DNA of 47,915 nucleotides from Rahnella ecdela (GCF_019049625.1 NZ_JAFMOY010000106.1:1-47915), one strand, 5' to 3'. Shown: positions 9,378 to 17,997, counted from the stretch's first letter. Notes: generated by a model not told the origin, from the sequence alone. Translations and numbers: made by a program.

Positions 9378-10478
9378 TTACAGCATTATCAACATCATAT
9401 ATGCGCAGAACAACGCCAGATGCGCAGTACCGTTAAGTACATTGGTACGCCCGGTGGAGAACGATATCTGGCACAGAATCATTACCGCCAGCATCACCAC
9501 AATGTTAGCCGGAGCCAGGCTGAAAATCAGTTCCTGACCAGTCAGCGTCGCAATGACGGTAACCGCCGGAACGGTCAGTGAAATCGTCGCCAGCACGGAA
9601 CCAAAGAACAAATTCATGGCGCGCTGCACCTGATTCTTCAGTACCGCTTTCAGTGCTCCCAGACCTTCCGGAGAAAGAATCAGCAACGCCACCAGGAAAC
9701 CGGTGAACTGCGCAGGAGCGTTCAGTTCCGTCAGCAGACTTTCCAGCGGATTGGCATTAAATTTGGTGACGGCAATCACCAGTACCAGATGGACAATCAG
9801 CCAGAGCGTGTGCGTCAGATTGCTTTTCGACGATGGTTTTCCGTGACCATCTTCCTCGCCTTCATCTTCATGCTCGTAAATAAACAGACTCTGGTGGGTT
9901 TTGGTCTGGATAAGCAGAAACACGCCGTACATCGCCGCCGAAATTACCGCGACAAACAACGCCTGTGGCGTAGAGAAATTACCCGCGGGCAGGGCCGCAG
10001 GCAGCACGAGGACGATTACCGCCAGCGGGAAAATCGCCATCAGATACTGTTTGATACCGCCGAGATTCACATACTGCGTGGCAAATTTACGCCCACCGAG
10101 CAGAAGGGCAACGCCTACCAGACCGGCAGTCACAATCATGATGATCGAAAATAAGGTGTCACGCATCAGCGCCGGAGCGGCATCGCCTGTTGCCATCAGG
10201 GCCGAAATCAGACTGACTTCGAGGATGACCACTGAAAGGCTGAGGATGAGTGAGCCGTATGGTTCACCCAGACGGTGCGCCAGTACGTCGGCATGACGTA
10301 CTACGCTGAAGGCGCTGGCGAGAATACCGACCAGCGCGATTAAATTGATGCCCACGACTGAGGCAAAATTACTGCTGTTGCCCCAGAGGACCAGGATGAT
10401 AAGTGCAGCAATAGGGAAAACCAGGGAGTATTCCTGATGGCGGGTTTTTACTTTTGGATGTTCCTGTGAAGACACCAT
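9378..10478 (-). CDS. chaA: sodium-potassium/proton (calcium/proton) antiporter
   Basis: This 366-residue protein has exactly the E. coli ChaA length and close similarity throughout (SAFSVVRHADVLAHRLGEPY, ISALMATGDAAPALMRDTL, SFSTGRTNVLNGTAHLALF). It is an inner-membrane cation/proton exchanger of the CaCA type with about eleven hydrophobic segments and an acidic cytosolic loop (YEHEDEGEEDGHGK). It exports Na+, K+ or Ca2+ in exchange for protons. The start is ATG at 10478, with AAGGAG ten bases upstream; an upstream in-frame GTG would place that RBS inside the gene. It is divergent from chaB. Its stop lies four bases from the edge of repeat copy 1, and the C-terminus is complete. Confidence 0.96.
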   Translation of the reverse strand: MVSSQEHPKVKTRHQEYSLVFPIAALIILVLWGNSSNFASVVGINLIALVGILASAFSVVRHADVLAHRLGEPYGSLILSLSVVILEVSLISALMATGDAAPALMRDTLFSIIMIVTAGLVGVALLLGGRKFATQYVNLGGIKQYLMAIFPLAVIVLVLPAALPAGNFSTPQALFVAVISAAMYGVFLLIQTKTHQSLFIYEHEDEGEEDGHGKPSSKSNLTHTLWLIVHLVLVIAVTKFNANPLESLLTELNAPAQFTGFLVALLILSPEGLGALKAVLKNQVQRAMNLFFGSVLATISLTVPAVTVIATLTGQELIFSLAPANIVVMLAVMILCQISFSTGRTNVLNGTAHLALFCAYMMLIML

Positions 10479-10956
10479 GATGATTATTCTCCTTATAAAC
10501 ACTCACGAATTCACAACCGCCTGTCTGTCGGTTGTATACAAAATGCATAGCAGCATAAAGTTGTAACCCGTTAAGTATAGTAGATAAATTAATCTGTTAA
10601 CAGATTATTATCATGACTGACCAATATAAACCGATGTGACAGGTGTTTTTTGATGTGTGAATCCATTAAATGACAGTTTAATCTTAAATTAATTTTCATT
10701 GTTAATTATTTAAATCATATAAAAACAGGTATTTAATTATCATTAATGATTTTACGCGCATGATGCGTCAATTTATGTAAATCATTCCCATACCCACACG
10801 CAAATCCGGAGAAATAGGGCGTTTTTAAGCCCCGAAACTGAGATAGGGAATAATCTGGCTGAGTCTCCTGAGGTTAGCAGCTAGACTTATATCTGTGTGC
10901 TCACACCACACACATAAAATGTAACGATCATGAACGTCATGAAAAAGGAGCAAGTT
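10479..10956. promoter_or_regulatory. AT-rich divergent intergenic region chaA/chaB
   Basis: No gene was found in these 478 bases. A perfect 16-base palindrome, AATCTGTTAACAGATT (10591-10606), lies about 115 bases upstream of chaA and could be an operator. The remainder is AT-rich with short inverted repeats around 10745-10790. The chaB Shine-Dalgarno AAGGAG lies at 10944-10949. Confidence 0.35.
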
Positions 10957-11190
10957 ATGCCTTATCAGAACCGCTCAGCGTTGCCTGAATCTGTTCGGAA
11001 TGTCCTTCCGGTACATGCGCAGGACATCTATAAAGAAGCCTTTAATAGCGCGTGGGATGAGTATGCAAAGTCTAAAGATCGCCAGGGCGATGATTCCCGC
11101 GAAGAGACCGCCCACAAAGTCGCATGGGCCGCTGTAAAACACGGCTACAAAAAAGGCGATGACGACAAATGGCACCCTAAGAAATCCTGA
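10957..11190 (+). CDS. chaB: ChaB family protein, cation transport regulator
   Basis: This 77-residue protein is nearly collinear with E. coli ChaB (76 residues): MPYQNRSALPESV at the start, DIYKEAFNSAWDEY in the middle, SREETAHKVAWAAVKHGY and GDDDKWHPKKS at the end. ChaB was proposed to regulate ChaA; its biochemical role is not settled. ATG at 10957 was chosen because AAGGAG precedes it by seven bases and it matches the family start. An upstream in-frame ATG at 10930 would add nine residues without family support. It is charged and soluble, and divergent from chaA. Confidence 0.93.
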   Translation: MPYQNRSALPESVRNVLPVHAQDIYKEAFNSAWDEYAKSKDRQGDDSREETAHKVAWAAVKHGYKKGDDDKWHPKKS

Positions 11191-11329
11191 TGTACCGGGG
11201 CGGGTTGGGAACGCCTGACCCGTCCGCCTTAACGTCCTGCAGTACCCATCTTGCCTGTTTTGATGTTATTTCCCTTCTGAATGTCAACATTCTTACAATG
11301 TTCACAAAATAATCATTTTATTTTCGTTT

Positions 11330-11345
11330 TGTGATCGCTCTCAAT
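11330..11345 (+). promoter_or_regulatory. possible CRP half-matching site in the chaB-chaC gap
   Basis: TGTGA-N6-TCAAT resembles the CRP consensus TGTGA-N6-TCACA with a good left half and a weak right half. It is a visual match only. Confidence 0.25.
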
Positions 11346-11424
11346 CTTGATTGCAACGAAAGAAACGAATAAGGTTTAAACAAGTAGGGTGATAACAAAA
11401 TTCTTAATCAGTCCTGCCAGCGCC

Positions 11425-11452
11425 TCAAGTTAAGGCGAAAACTGTCCGATAA
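11425..11452 (+). promoter_or_regulatory. sigma-28-like promoter upstream of chaC
   Basis: TCAAGTTA at 11425-11432 and TCCGATAA at 11445-11452 resemble the class 3 flagellar promoter (TAAAGTTT-N11-GCCGATAA). The segment is closely similar to the flgK promoter at 22533-22559, including the flanking CC before and AACC/GATCAG after, but its spacer is one base longer (12). It lies 101 bases before the chaC start, in a 363-base gap (11191-11553) that otherwise holds no gene. Confidence 0.4.
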
Positions 11453-11553
11453 CCCGATCAGTCCATAGCGACTTGTCCAAAACCACGATAACGGAGAGCA
11501 CAGCGTCAACAGCATGGCATGTTCAAAAGTAAGTCGTACCGAAGGGGGAATGA

Positions 11554-12243
11554 ATGTTAACTCGAGATTTCCTGCGTAACGCAGATTGTAAAACAGCATT
11601 CGGCAGCATTGACGAATCGATGCTACTGACCCCTGAACAACGTGCCTCCTCACTGAGTTGCACGCTGGCGCGTCGCCCTGATAACAGTCCCGTCTGGATT
11701 TTTGGCTACGGCTCACTGATGTGGAATCCGGTTTTCGATTCCGAAGAGGCTCGGCCTGCCACTTTGCATGGTTTCCACCGTGCATTCTGTTTACGTCTGA
11801 CTTCAGGGCGCGGAACCCACGCGCAACCGGGGCGCATGCTGGCGCTGCGTGATGGCGGTCAGACTACCGGCCTGGCGTTCCGTCTGCCGGAAGATAAACT
11901 TCACGAAGAACTTGAACTGCTGTGGAAGCGTGAAATGCTGACCGGCTGCTATCGCCCGACCTGGTGTGAGTTAGAACTCGACGATGGCCGCAAGGTAACG
12001 GCGCTGGTGTTTATCATGGACTCCTCACATCCGCAATACGAAGCTGACACGGATTATCAGGTCATCGCCCCTCTGATTGCTCAGGCCAGCGGCCCGCTAG
12101 GTACCAACGCGCAGTATTTGTTTGCTCTTGAAAAAGAGCTGAACAATTACGGCATGAGTGATGATTGCATGAGCGAACTGGTGAAACAGGTACGGATGCT
12201 GCTGTCGGTGACGCCCGGCTTTGATGTACCCGGCCTGAGTTAA
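11554..12243 (+). CDS. chaC: glutathione-specific gamma-glutamylcyclotransferase
   Basis: This 229-residue protein (E. coli ChaC 231) carries the family signature FGYGSLMWNP (YGSLMWNP at residues 52-59), which binds the gamma-glutamyl group, and the expected catalytic Glu127 in LLWKREM. ChaC enzymes cleave glutathione to 5-oxoproline and Cys-Gly in the cytosol. ATG at 11554 follows GAAGGGGG. A 363-base gap separates it from chaB, so it probably has its own promoter; a sigma-28-like sequence lies there. A hairpin at 12264-12280 may end the transcript. Confidence 0.95.
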   Translation: MLTRDFLRNADCKTAFGSIDESMLLTPEQRASSLSCTLARRPDNSPVWIFGYGSLMWNPVFDSEEARPATLHGFHRAFCLRLTSGRGTHAQPGRMLALRDGGQTTGLAFRLPEDKLHEELELLWKREMLTGCYRPTWCELELDDGRKVTALVFIMDSSHPQYEADTDYQVIAPLIAQASGPLGTNAQYLFALEKELNNYGMSDDCMSELVKQVRMLLSVTPGFDVPGLS

Positions 12244-12263
12244 AGACTTTCCACATTCAGAAT

Positions 12264-12290
12264 GCGCGGGCTCTCCGCGCAATCTTATTT
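12264..12290 (+). terminator. possible terminator after chaC
   Basis: GCGCGG and CCGCGC pair around GCTCT, followed by AATCTTATTT. The stem is short but GC-only and the tail is moderately T-rich. It sits 20 bases after the chaC stop. Confidence 0.5.
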
Positions 12291-12464
12291 CCCCCCTGCA
12301 ATTTCCTGCCTGACGGTTTTATTCTGTGTGAAGACGCGGAAGGCTGCTGCAACGACTGAAACTTCCAAAATCCTTCTGGAAGCAGTATCCCGTCCCCGGT
12401 TATTGGTGATTAGCAGCCCTTTAACATTCCGCTATTGTTATGGCTGTTGTCACTTAATAGCTCT

Positions 12465-12489
12465 AACTATCCTTTACATGGGGATAGTT
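12465..12489 (+). promoter_or_regulatory. inverted-repeat operator candidate of the toxin-antitoxin operon
   Basis: AACTATCC (12465-12472) and GGATAGTT (12482-12489) are perfect 8-base arms with a nine-base spacer, 32 bases before the toxin start. HigBA-type modules are autorepressed by the antitoxin through such sites. Assignment is by position and symmetry. Confidence 0.5.
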
Positions 12490-12521
12490 TTAGCACAGTA
12501 TACGGAAGTTCTGGGGCATGG

Positions 12522-12860
12522 ATGAAAGCTATATTTGTTGAATTACCTGCTTTTGAAGCAAACCGCTCGGCGTATCTGTCCGATGATGAATACCGGATCC
12601 TACAGAATGCATTATTGCTTTTTCCCACTTGCGGGGATGTGATTATGCATACCGGGGGATTACGTAAACTCCGGTTTCTGGATCGTCAGAGAAATACAGG
12701 TCAGCGCGGCGGAACCAGGATCATTTATTACTGGTGGCTCGCAAAATCGCATTTTCTTCTCATTACGCTATATGGAAAAAGCGAAGTGAATGACCTGACA
12801 TTCGACCAAAAAAAGATGTTAGGACTGCTGTTGAAACAGCATAAGGCGAAGCAAGAATGA
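12522..12860 (+). CDS. HigB2-like RelE/ParE-family mRNA interferase toxin
   Basis: This 112-residue protein has the pattern of HigB2-type toxins: MKAIFVELPAFEANRSAYLS at the start, DDEYRILQNALLLFPTCGDV, the GGLRKLRF motif, RGGTRIIYYWW and LLITLYGKSEVNDL. It resembles Vibrio HigB2 from memory, including order and length. Such toxins cut mRNA on translating ribosomes. The start at ATG 12522 removes an unlike N-terminal extension and gives the family start. The stop overlaps the antitoxin start (ATGA), so the pair is coupled. The toxin-first order is typical of HigBA. The module sits between chaC and flgN and is likely acquired. Confidence 0.85.
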   Translation: MKAIFVELPAFEANRSAYLSDDEYRILQNALLLFPTCGDVIMHTGGLRKLRFLDRQRNTGQRGGTRIIYYWWLAKSHFLLITLYGKSEVNDLTFDQKKMLGLLLKQHKAKQE

Positions 12861-13177
12861 CAATGAAACGGGATCTGTTTGCTGAGATTGCGGATGGCCT
12901 GAATGCCTGGGGTGAAGCAGGTCAGGGTAAGCGCACGCTTAAAACGGTAGAGAGAACTGTCGACCGTGAGGTGCGACTGACCGCAGTGGAATTAAAAGAG
13001 ATCCGCGAGAACCTGAATATCTCCCAGGCGGTTTTTGCCTATTACTTGCAAACAGCACTGACAACGTATCAGAACTGGGAGCAGGGCAGAGCGAAGCCTA
13101 ACCGGCAGGCCATTTTGCTGATAAAACTGGTGGAGAAAGACCCGGCGACATTAGAGCGGCTGGCGGGTTTAGTCTAG
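12857..13177 (+). CDS. HigA2-like XRE-family antitoxin
   Basis: This 106-residue protein has an N-terminal toxin-binding part (RDLFAEIADGLNAWGEAGQG, then TLKTVERTV) and a C-terminal Cro/C1-type helix-turn-helix at about residues 50-100 (TAVELKEIRENLNISQAVFA, then YLQTALTTYQNWEQGRAKPN). That domain order, with the DNA-binding domain last, is typical of HigA2/NadS-type antitoxins. It should neutralise the upstream toxin and repress the operon, probably at 12465-12489. A second in-frame ATG at 12863 is also possible. Confidence 0.85.
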   Translation: MTMKRDLFAEIADGLNAWGEAGQGKRTLKTVERTVDREVRLTAVELKEIRENLNISQAVFAYYLQTALTTYQNWEQGRAKPNRQAILLIKLVEKDPATLERLAGLV

Positions 13178-13216
13178 ATATCGGTGTGGGGACTGTAAGA
13201 GCAGATGGAGTGCTGA

Positions 13217-13232
13217 GGGGAAAGTATTCCCC
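13217..13232. terminator. hairpin between convergent antitoxin gene and flgN
   Basis: GGGGAA-AGTA-TTCCCC forms a perfect 6-base stem between the two converging stops. No T-tract follows on either strand, so terminator function is uncertain. Confidence 0.25.
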
Positions 13233-13242
13233 CCGTCTGGCT

Positions 13243-13680
13243 CTACACAGAGATCTTCCGTACGGTTTGCCCCGACACGGTCTCCTGCCCGTTCGGTCCG
13301 TAGAATTTCTGTGTCTGGCTGGCATTGAGGATAGCCAACGCCTCGGTGTTATAGGCAATCTGTTTGCCCAGTAACATCCCGTTATGGCGATTGATCTGAC
13401 TCAGTTTGGTGGTCAGCTGCACCACATTTTTCCACATCGCCGCGATTTCCGGCTGACGCGAATAAGGTGCATTTTGTTTCAGGCGCTCGTCATGCTGACG
13501 ACGCTGCTTATCAAGATAGTCTACCGTAGCTAACAGTGAGCTTTTCTGCTCGGTGATATGTTGCAGGGCAGCACCATTAACGCGGCCCGAGCAAAGTATC
13601 GTTTGTTCGTGATTAATCACTTGATCCAGAGCTTGCAACGTTTCAACCAAGGTAGTCATGGTCTTGATAAAGTTCTTCAT
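13243..13680 (-). CDS. flgN: flagellar export chaperone for FlgK and FlgL
   Basis: This 145-residue, mostly helical protein aligns with enterobacterial FlgN (about 140 residues), with the conserved segment LQHITEQKSSLLATVDYLDK at about 39-58. FlgN binds the C-termini of FlgK and FlgL in the cytosol and delivers them to the export apparatus; it also affects FlgM translation in Salmonella. It is the last gene of flgAMN. An alternative start is Met8. It converges with the toxin-antitoxin operon. Confidence 0.92.
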   Translation of the reverse strand: MKNFIKTMTTLVETLQALDQVINHEQTILCSGRVNGAALQHITEQKSSLLATVDYLDKQRRQHDERLKQNAPYSRQPEIAAMWKNVVQLTTKLSQINRHNGMLLGKQIAYNTEALAILNASQTQKFYGPNGQETVSGQTVRKISV

Positions 13681-13729
13681 CGGGCCTTATTACCTTCCAA
13701 CTTTTCGTCTCTAATCCTGAACATTCAGT

Positions 13730-14032
13730 TTAAAGACCTTTGAGATAATCCTGCGTGTCCTGCAACAAAGCATCGGCAATTTTGCCGGTATCCATGGTCA
13801 GTTTGCCATCACGGATAGCCTGTTTCAGTTCGTCGACACGTGCCGTATTAATGTCCTGAGCACTGGACTGAGTCAGAGACGCTTGCGCTGAACTCAGTGT
13901 CACCGCCGTACCGCTGGTGGTGGTGCCAGAAACGGTGCCTTCTTTACGCGCAGTCTGAACAGAGGCTTCAGAAGGGTCGCGCTGCTGGATCGAAGTTAAA
14001 GGTGAAACACCTTGCGTGCGATCGATAGCCAT
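13730..14032 (-). CDS. flgM: anti-sigma-28 factor
   Basis: This 100-residue protein (E. coli 97) begins MAIDRTQGVSPLTSIQQR. Its C-terminal half holds the sigma-binding region ARVDELKQAIRDGKLTMDTG then KIADALLQDTQDYL. FlgM holds FliA inactive until the hook-basal body is complete and FlgM is exported. ATG at 14032 was chosen because GGAGAA lies just upstream and the start matches the family; the upstream in-frame start adds 15 unlike residues. A sigma-28 promoter at 14120-14146 lies upstream, so it can be made as class 3 as well as from the flgA promoter. Confidence 0.95.
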   Translation of the reverse strand: MAIDRTQGVSPLTSIQQRDPSEASVQTARKEGTVSGTTTSGTAVTLSSAQASLTQSSAQDINTARVDELKQAIRDGKLTMDTGKIADALLQDTQDYLKGL

Positions 14033-14119
14033 AATCTTTTCTCCGGTTAGGGTATTCAGGGCTGTTAAATAACACAAAAACCCTAAAAATGCCGTCGTGA
14101 GACGACTCTGATACGTTTG

Positions 14120-14146
14120 TTATCGACATGTGGCGAAATAACTTTA
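14120..14146 (-). promoter_or_regulatory. sigma-28 (FliA) promoter for flgMN
   Basis: On the minus strand TAAAGTTA-N11-GTCGATAA matches the consensus TAAAGTTT-N11-GCCGATAA at 14 of 16 positions with exact spacing. It lies 87 bases upstream of flgM, as in other enterobacteria. Confidence 0.85.
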
Positions 14147-14190
14147 GTCTTTATTGCAACTTTTTGCCTAAAAGTGGTTGCAATACAGGG

Positions 14191-14931
14191 CTAAATCTCC
14201 ACTGTCACAGAGCCGTCCGGGCCGACCATCCCGTTCACAATTACGCCTGACGGCATTCTGATCCGCACCGAGTCATTCGCTGCTGCATTATTCATCGCCT
14301 TTCCGGCACTCGACACATTAAATCCGCTGCCTGTCGCCTGTACCTGCACTTCCTGCCCTGCATGCACCATCCACGGACGCCGCAACATCGACAGCGTTAA
14401 CGGCTGACCAATGCTGATATTGCGAAGAGTAATACCGTTGATCGCCTGTTTGCTGTCGAGAATGGTCTTCGGCGGCAATAAATCTAAACGCCCGGTTTTT
14501 TGCTGCAAATCCGTTTCTGCCAGATGCGCGCCCGACGGCACATTTTTCGCTGCAACCCAGTAGGTGCCGCTGACCTGCACCTTGGTCTGCACATAACTTT
14601 TCTGCCCGTTACAGTTCACCGCCACTGAAACATTGCCCCAGGTACGGCTGTTGGGAGAAAGCATAAATTGGGGTGACAGACACTGCGGCTGGCGCGCCGC
14701 TGGCGTACTGACCAGCACCGTCACCTGCATTCCACTTTGCGCATATTGCTGGCGGAAGAACTGCTGAATTTGCGAGGACAACAGTGTCTCCGTGTTCGCC
14801 GAAGCTGGCACGCTTTTGACCTGCTCATTTTTTACGGGCAAAGACTGTGCATAGCTCGCTGCACCGGATGTTGCACCCAGAATGATGCAGCCCAGTGTGA
14901 TACCTAAACGACGGATTCTTTGCCTGTTCAT
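14191..14931 (-). CDS. flgA: flagellar P-ring assembly chaperone
   Basis: This 246-residue periplasmic protein (E. coli 219) has a signal peptide (MNRQRIRRLGITLGCIILGA, cleaved around ASYAQS). The C-terminal SAF/FlgA domain shows WVAAKNVPSGAHLAETDLQ and RNISIGQPLTLSMLRRPWMV, ending GMVGPDGSVTVEI. FlgA binds FlgI and helps the P ring form around the rod. ATG at 14931 follows AAAGG by about ten bases; an upstream in-frame start at 14982 would put 17 residues before the signal peptide. The linker after the signal is longer than in E. coli. It is divergent from flgB. Confidence 0.93.
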   Translation of the reverse strand: MNRQRIRRLGITLGCIILGATSGAASYAQSLPVKNEQVKSVPASANTETLLSSQIQQFFRQQYAQSGMQVTVLVSTPAARQPQCLSPQFMLSPNSRTWGNVSVAVNCNGQKSYVQTKVQVSGTYWVAAKNVPSGAHLAETDLQQKTGRLDLLPPKTILDSKQAINGITLRNISIGQPLTLSMLRRPWMVHAGQEVQVQATGSGFNVSSAGKAMNNAAANDSVRIRMPSGVIVNGMVGPDGSVTVEI

Positions 14932-14994
14932 ACGCAATTTACCTTTGTGCCAACTTACTACTGGCGACAAGTCTACGCGCACTTTTCAATTCCT

Positions 14995-15036
14995 AAAGGG
15001 ACAAATAGCGGACGATTTTGCGCTTATTCAGACGAT
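14995..15036. promoter_or_regulatory. candidate FlhDC binding site between flgA and flgB
   Basis: AAAGGGACAAATAGCG at 14995-15010 closely fits the FlhDC half-box (AAYGS-N2/3-AAATAGCG). An inverted, weaker half-box beginning CGCTTATT lies at 15021-15028, ten bases away, the usual spacing. The location between divergent flgA and flgB is where FlhD4C2 activates both class 2 operons in E. coli and Salmonella. Confidence 0.55.
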
Positions 15037-15095
15037 AGCCAGTTGACACTCGCATTTATGCTGTCGACTCCAAAATCTCACTTTGCGGAGGGCGC

Positions 15096-15506
15096 ATGCT
15101 CGACAAATTGAACGCCGCACTACAGTTCCAACAGGAAGCGCTCAACCTGCGTGCCCAGCGGCAAGAAATACTTTCAGCCAATATTGCCAACGCCGACACC
15201 CCGGGGTATCAGGCGCGCGATATCGATTTCGCCAGTCAGTTGCAGAAGGTGATGGAACAGGGGCGCGCGAGTGGCAGCGGGATGTCGTTAGCGTTGACAT
15301 CCGATCGCCATATTCCGGCTTCGAACGTCCAGCCTGCGGATATGGATCTGATGTATCGGATCCCTGACCAGCCGTCAGCCGACGGTAACACGGTCGATAT
15401 GGACCGTGAACGTACTAATTTCGCGGATAACAGCGTGCGCTATCAGACCGATTTGACCGTCCTCGGCGGGCAGATCAAAGGGATGATGTCGGTGCTGCAA
15501 GGATAA
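15096..15506 (+). CDS. flgB: flagellar proximal rod protein
   Basis: This 136-residue rod protein (E. coli 138) carries the N-terminal rod motif [20 protein letters not shown] shared by axial proteins. It forms the part of the rod nearest the MS ring. ATG at 15096 follows GGAGG. It is the first gene of flgBCDEFGHIJ, divergent from flgA and six bases from flgC. Confidence 0.97.
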   Translation: MLDKLNAALQFQQEALNLRAQRQEILSANIANADTPGYQARDIDFASQLQKVMEQGRASGSGMSLALTSDRHIPASNVQPADMDLMYRIPDQPSADGNTVDMDRERTNFADNSVRYQTDLTVLGGQIKGMMSVLQG

Positions 15507-15512
15507 TAACCC

Positions 15513-15917
15513 ATGTCAATGCTCGGTATTTTTGATATCGCCGGTTCTGCGCTTGCTGCGCAGTCTCAGCGCCTGAACGTCAGCGCCAGTAACATGGCCA
15601 ACGCCGACAGTGTGACCGGCCCTGATGGCCAGCCGTACAAAGCGAAGCAGGTGGTATTTCAGGTGGATGCGGCGCCTGGTCAGGAGACGGGCGGCGTGAA
15701 AGTGGCGCAGGTCGTTGATGATCCGTCGCCGGATCGTCTGGTCTTCCAGCCGGGCAATCCGATGGCGGATGCTAAAGGCTATGTGAAGATGCCAAACGTA
15801 GATGTGGTCAGCGAAATGGTGAACACCATCTCCGCTTCCCGCAGTTATCAGGCCAACGTCGAAGTGCTTAACACCACCAAGTCGTTGATGATGAAAACCC
15901 TCACTCTGGGGCAATAG
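15513..15917 (+). CDS. flgC: flagellar proximal rod protein
   Basis: This 134-residue protein is the same length as E. coli FlgC. It shows the N-terminal axial motif ([20 protein letters not shown]) and the C-terminal one ([20 protein letters not shown], then [16 protein letters not shown]). These helices pack as coiled coils in the rod. It lies between flgB and flgD with very short gaps. Confidence 0.97.
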   Translation: MSMLGIFDIAGSALAAQSQRLNVSASNMANADSVTGPDGQPYKAKQVVFQVDAAPGQETGGVKVAQVVDDPSPDRLVFQPGNPMADAKGYVKMPNVDVVSEMVNTISASRSYQANVEVLNTTKSLMMKTLTLGQ

Positions 15918-15928
15918 CGGAGCGAACC

Positions 15929-16633
15929 ATGGCCATTACCACGTCGATTAATGACACCACAGACAACACCACGATCACCGGCACCAGTTCCGGCGGTTCG
16001 TCCACTACAGGCGCCAGTTCTGCCGATGATTTATCCAGCAGTTTCCTGACGCTGTTAGTCGCACAGTTGAAAAACCAGGATCCGACTAACCCGATGGATA
16101 ACAGCCAGCTGACCAGTCAGCTGGCACAGATCAGCACCGTGAGCGGCATTGAAAAACTCAATACCACGCTCGGCAGCATTTCGGGGCAAATCACCAGCGG
16201 TTCTTCCGTACAGGCCAGCTCACTGATTGGTCATGGCGTGATGGTTTCCGGCAGCGCCATTCTGGTCGGCAGCGATACCGACGGCACCGTCAGCACCACG
16301 CCATTCGGTTTCGAGCTGGAAACAGCGTCGGATACCACCACGGCCACCGTCAGCGATTCCACCGGCAAAGTGGTGAAAACCATTTCGCTGGGCGGCCAGA
16401 CAGCCGGTGTGCACAGCTATACCTGGGACGGCACCCAGGACGATGGTACCAAAGCACCGGATGGCAGCTACACCTTCAGCATCAATGCCCTGAACAACGG
16501 TCAGCAAATGGTGGCAACACCGCTTAACTATGCGCTGGTCAATGGTGTGACAACCAGTTCATCAGGCACGACAGCGCTGGATCTCGGGGTTCGGGGAACC
16601 GCTTCCGTCGATTCAGTTCGCCAGATTTTGTAA
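15929..16633 (+). CDS. flgD: flagellar hook capping protein
   Basis: This 234-residue scaffold (E. coli 231) caps the growing hook and is absent from the finished organelle. It has a Ser/Thr-rich N-terminus, the conserved FLTLLVAQLKNQDPTNPMDN block at about residues 39-58, a FlgD Ig-like domain (SYTWDGTQDDGTKAPDGSYT) and a C-terminal tudor-like part. It is followed by an 84-base gap with a small hairpin (CTTCCT-TTAC-AGGAAG) before flgE. Confidence 0.97.
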   Translation: MAITTSINDTTDNTTITGTSSGGSSTTGASSADDLSSSFLTLLVAQLKNQDPTNPMDNSQLTSQLAQISTVSGIEKLNTTLGSISGQITSGSSVQASSLIGHGVMVSGSAILVGSDTDGTVSTTPFGFELETASDTTTATVSDSTGKVVKTISLGGQTAGVHSYTWDGTQDDGTKAPDGSYTFSINALNNGQQMVATPLNYALVNGVTTSSSGTTALDLGVRGTASVDSVRQIL

Positions 16634-16717
16634 GCCGTTGGCTCACTTCCTTTACAGGAAGAAGAGCTGAAATCCTTAACTTCATGCAGCAACTACACAC
16701 AGTAAAATGGAGCTAAC

Positions 16718-17962
16718 ATGAGCTTTTCCCAAGCAGTCAGCGGCCTGAGCGCGGCATCCACCGACCTGGACGTGATCGGTAACAACATCGCCAACTCCGC
16801 CACCGTAGGGTTCAAAACAGCGACCGCTTCTTTCGCCGATATGTTTGCCGGTTCTCAGGCAGGCATGGGCGTTAAAGTTGCCGCGGTTACGCAGAACTTT
16901 AACGATGGCACCACGACTAACACCTCCCGTGGCCTGGATGTGGCTCTGAGCGGCAACGGTTTCTTCCGGCTGGCCGACAGCAGCGGCACGGTTTATTACT
17001 CGCGTAATGGCCAGTTCTCCCTCGATGCTAACCGCAATCTGGTGAACGCCCAGGGTCTGAGCGTGACGGGTTATCCGGCAACGGGTACGCCGCCGACCAT
17101 CGCCGCCGGTGCGCAGCCAGGCGCGCTGAGCATTCCGACCACCATGATGAGTGCGAAAGCCACTACCGCAGCCACCATGGTCGCTAACCTGAACTCTACC
17201 GACACGGCAATCCCTGTGGCGAAGACGTTTAACGCTAACGACGACACCACGTACAACTACGTCAACAGCATTACCACCTATGACTCGCAGGGTAACGCGC
17301 ACGATAACAACGTGTACTTCGTGAAAACCGCGTCCAACAGCTGGGATTTGTACTCTCTCGACAGCAGCGTGACCGGTTCTGCAGCCACCAAAATGGGAAC
17401 GCTGAAATTTGACACCAGCGGCGCACTGCAAAGCGCGACCCAGACTGACGGCACCGTCAACGCTGACGGTTCCCTGCCAATCGTGATGAATACCTCCACC
17501 AACGGCACCGTGACTCCGCAGACTGTTGGCCTGAACTTCACCGGCAGTATCCAGCAGAGCACCGGCAGCGACAGCATCGGTTCCCTGACGCAGGATGGTT
17601 ACGCCGCAGGCCAGATGACCGGCTACACCATCAATGATGACGGCACCATCACCGGGACTTACTCCAACCAGAAAACGCAGCTGCTGGGACAAATTGTCCT
17701 GAGCTCCTTCTCTAACCCGGAAGGTCTGCAATCTGAAGGTAACAACGTATGGACAGCCACATCGTCTTCCGGTCAGGCCGTTAACGGCGTGGCGGGTGCG
17801 GGTGGTTTCGCCAGCATGACCAGTGGTGCGCTGGAATCTTCCAACGTCGATCTGAGTGCTGAACTGGTGAACATGATCGTTGCTCAGCGTAACTATCAGT
17901 CGAATGCGCAAACCATCAAAACTCAGGACTCCATCCTGAACACGCTGGTTAACCTGCGTTAA
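16718..17962 (+). CDS. flgE: flagellar hook protein
   Basis: This 414-residue hook subunit (E. coli about 402) has the conserved N-terminus MSFSQAVSGLSAASTDLDVI followed by GNNIANSATVGFK, the D1/D2 Ser/Thr-rich central domains and the C-terminal helix ELVNMIVAQRNYQSNAQTIK ending LVNLR. ATG at 16718 follows GGAG. Extra length lies in the variable surface domain. Confidence 0.97.
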   Translation: MSFSQAVSGLSAASTDLDVIGNNIANSATVGFKTATASFADMFAGSQAGMGVKVAAVTQNFNDGTTTNTSRGLDVALSGNGFFRLADSSGTVYYSRNGQFSLDANRNLVNAQGLSVTGYPATGTPPTIAAGAQPGALSIPTTMMSAKATTAATMVANLNSTDTAIPVAKTFNANDDTTYNYVNSITTYDSQGNAHDNNVYFVKTASNSWDLYSLDSSVTGSAATKMGTLKFDTSGALQSATQTDGTVNADGSLPIVMNTSTNGTVTPQTVGLNFTGSIQQSTGSDSIGSLTQDGYAAGQMTGYTINDDGTITGTYSNQKTQLLGQIVLSSFSNPEGLQSEGNNVWTATSSSGQAVNGVAGAGGFASMTSGALESSNVDLSAELVNMIVAQRNYQSNAQTIKTQDSILNTLVNLR

Positions 17963-17997
17963 GACGCTCTTTTTTACTTTGAGAACAGGGCAGCACT

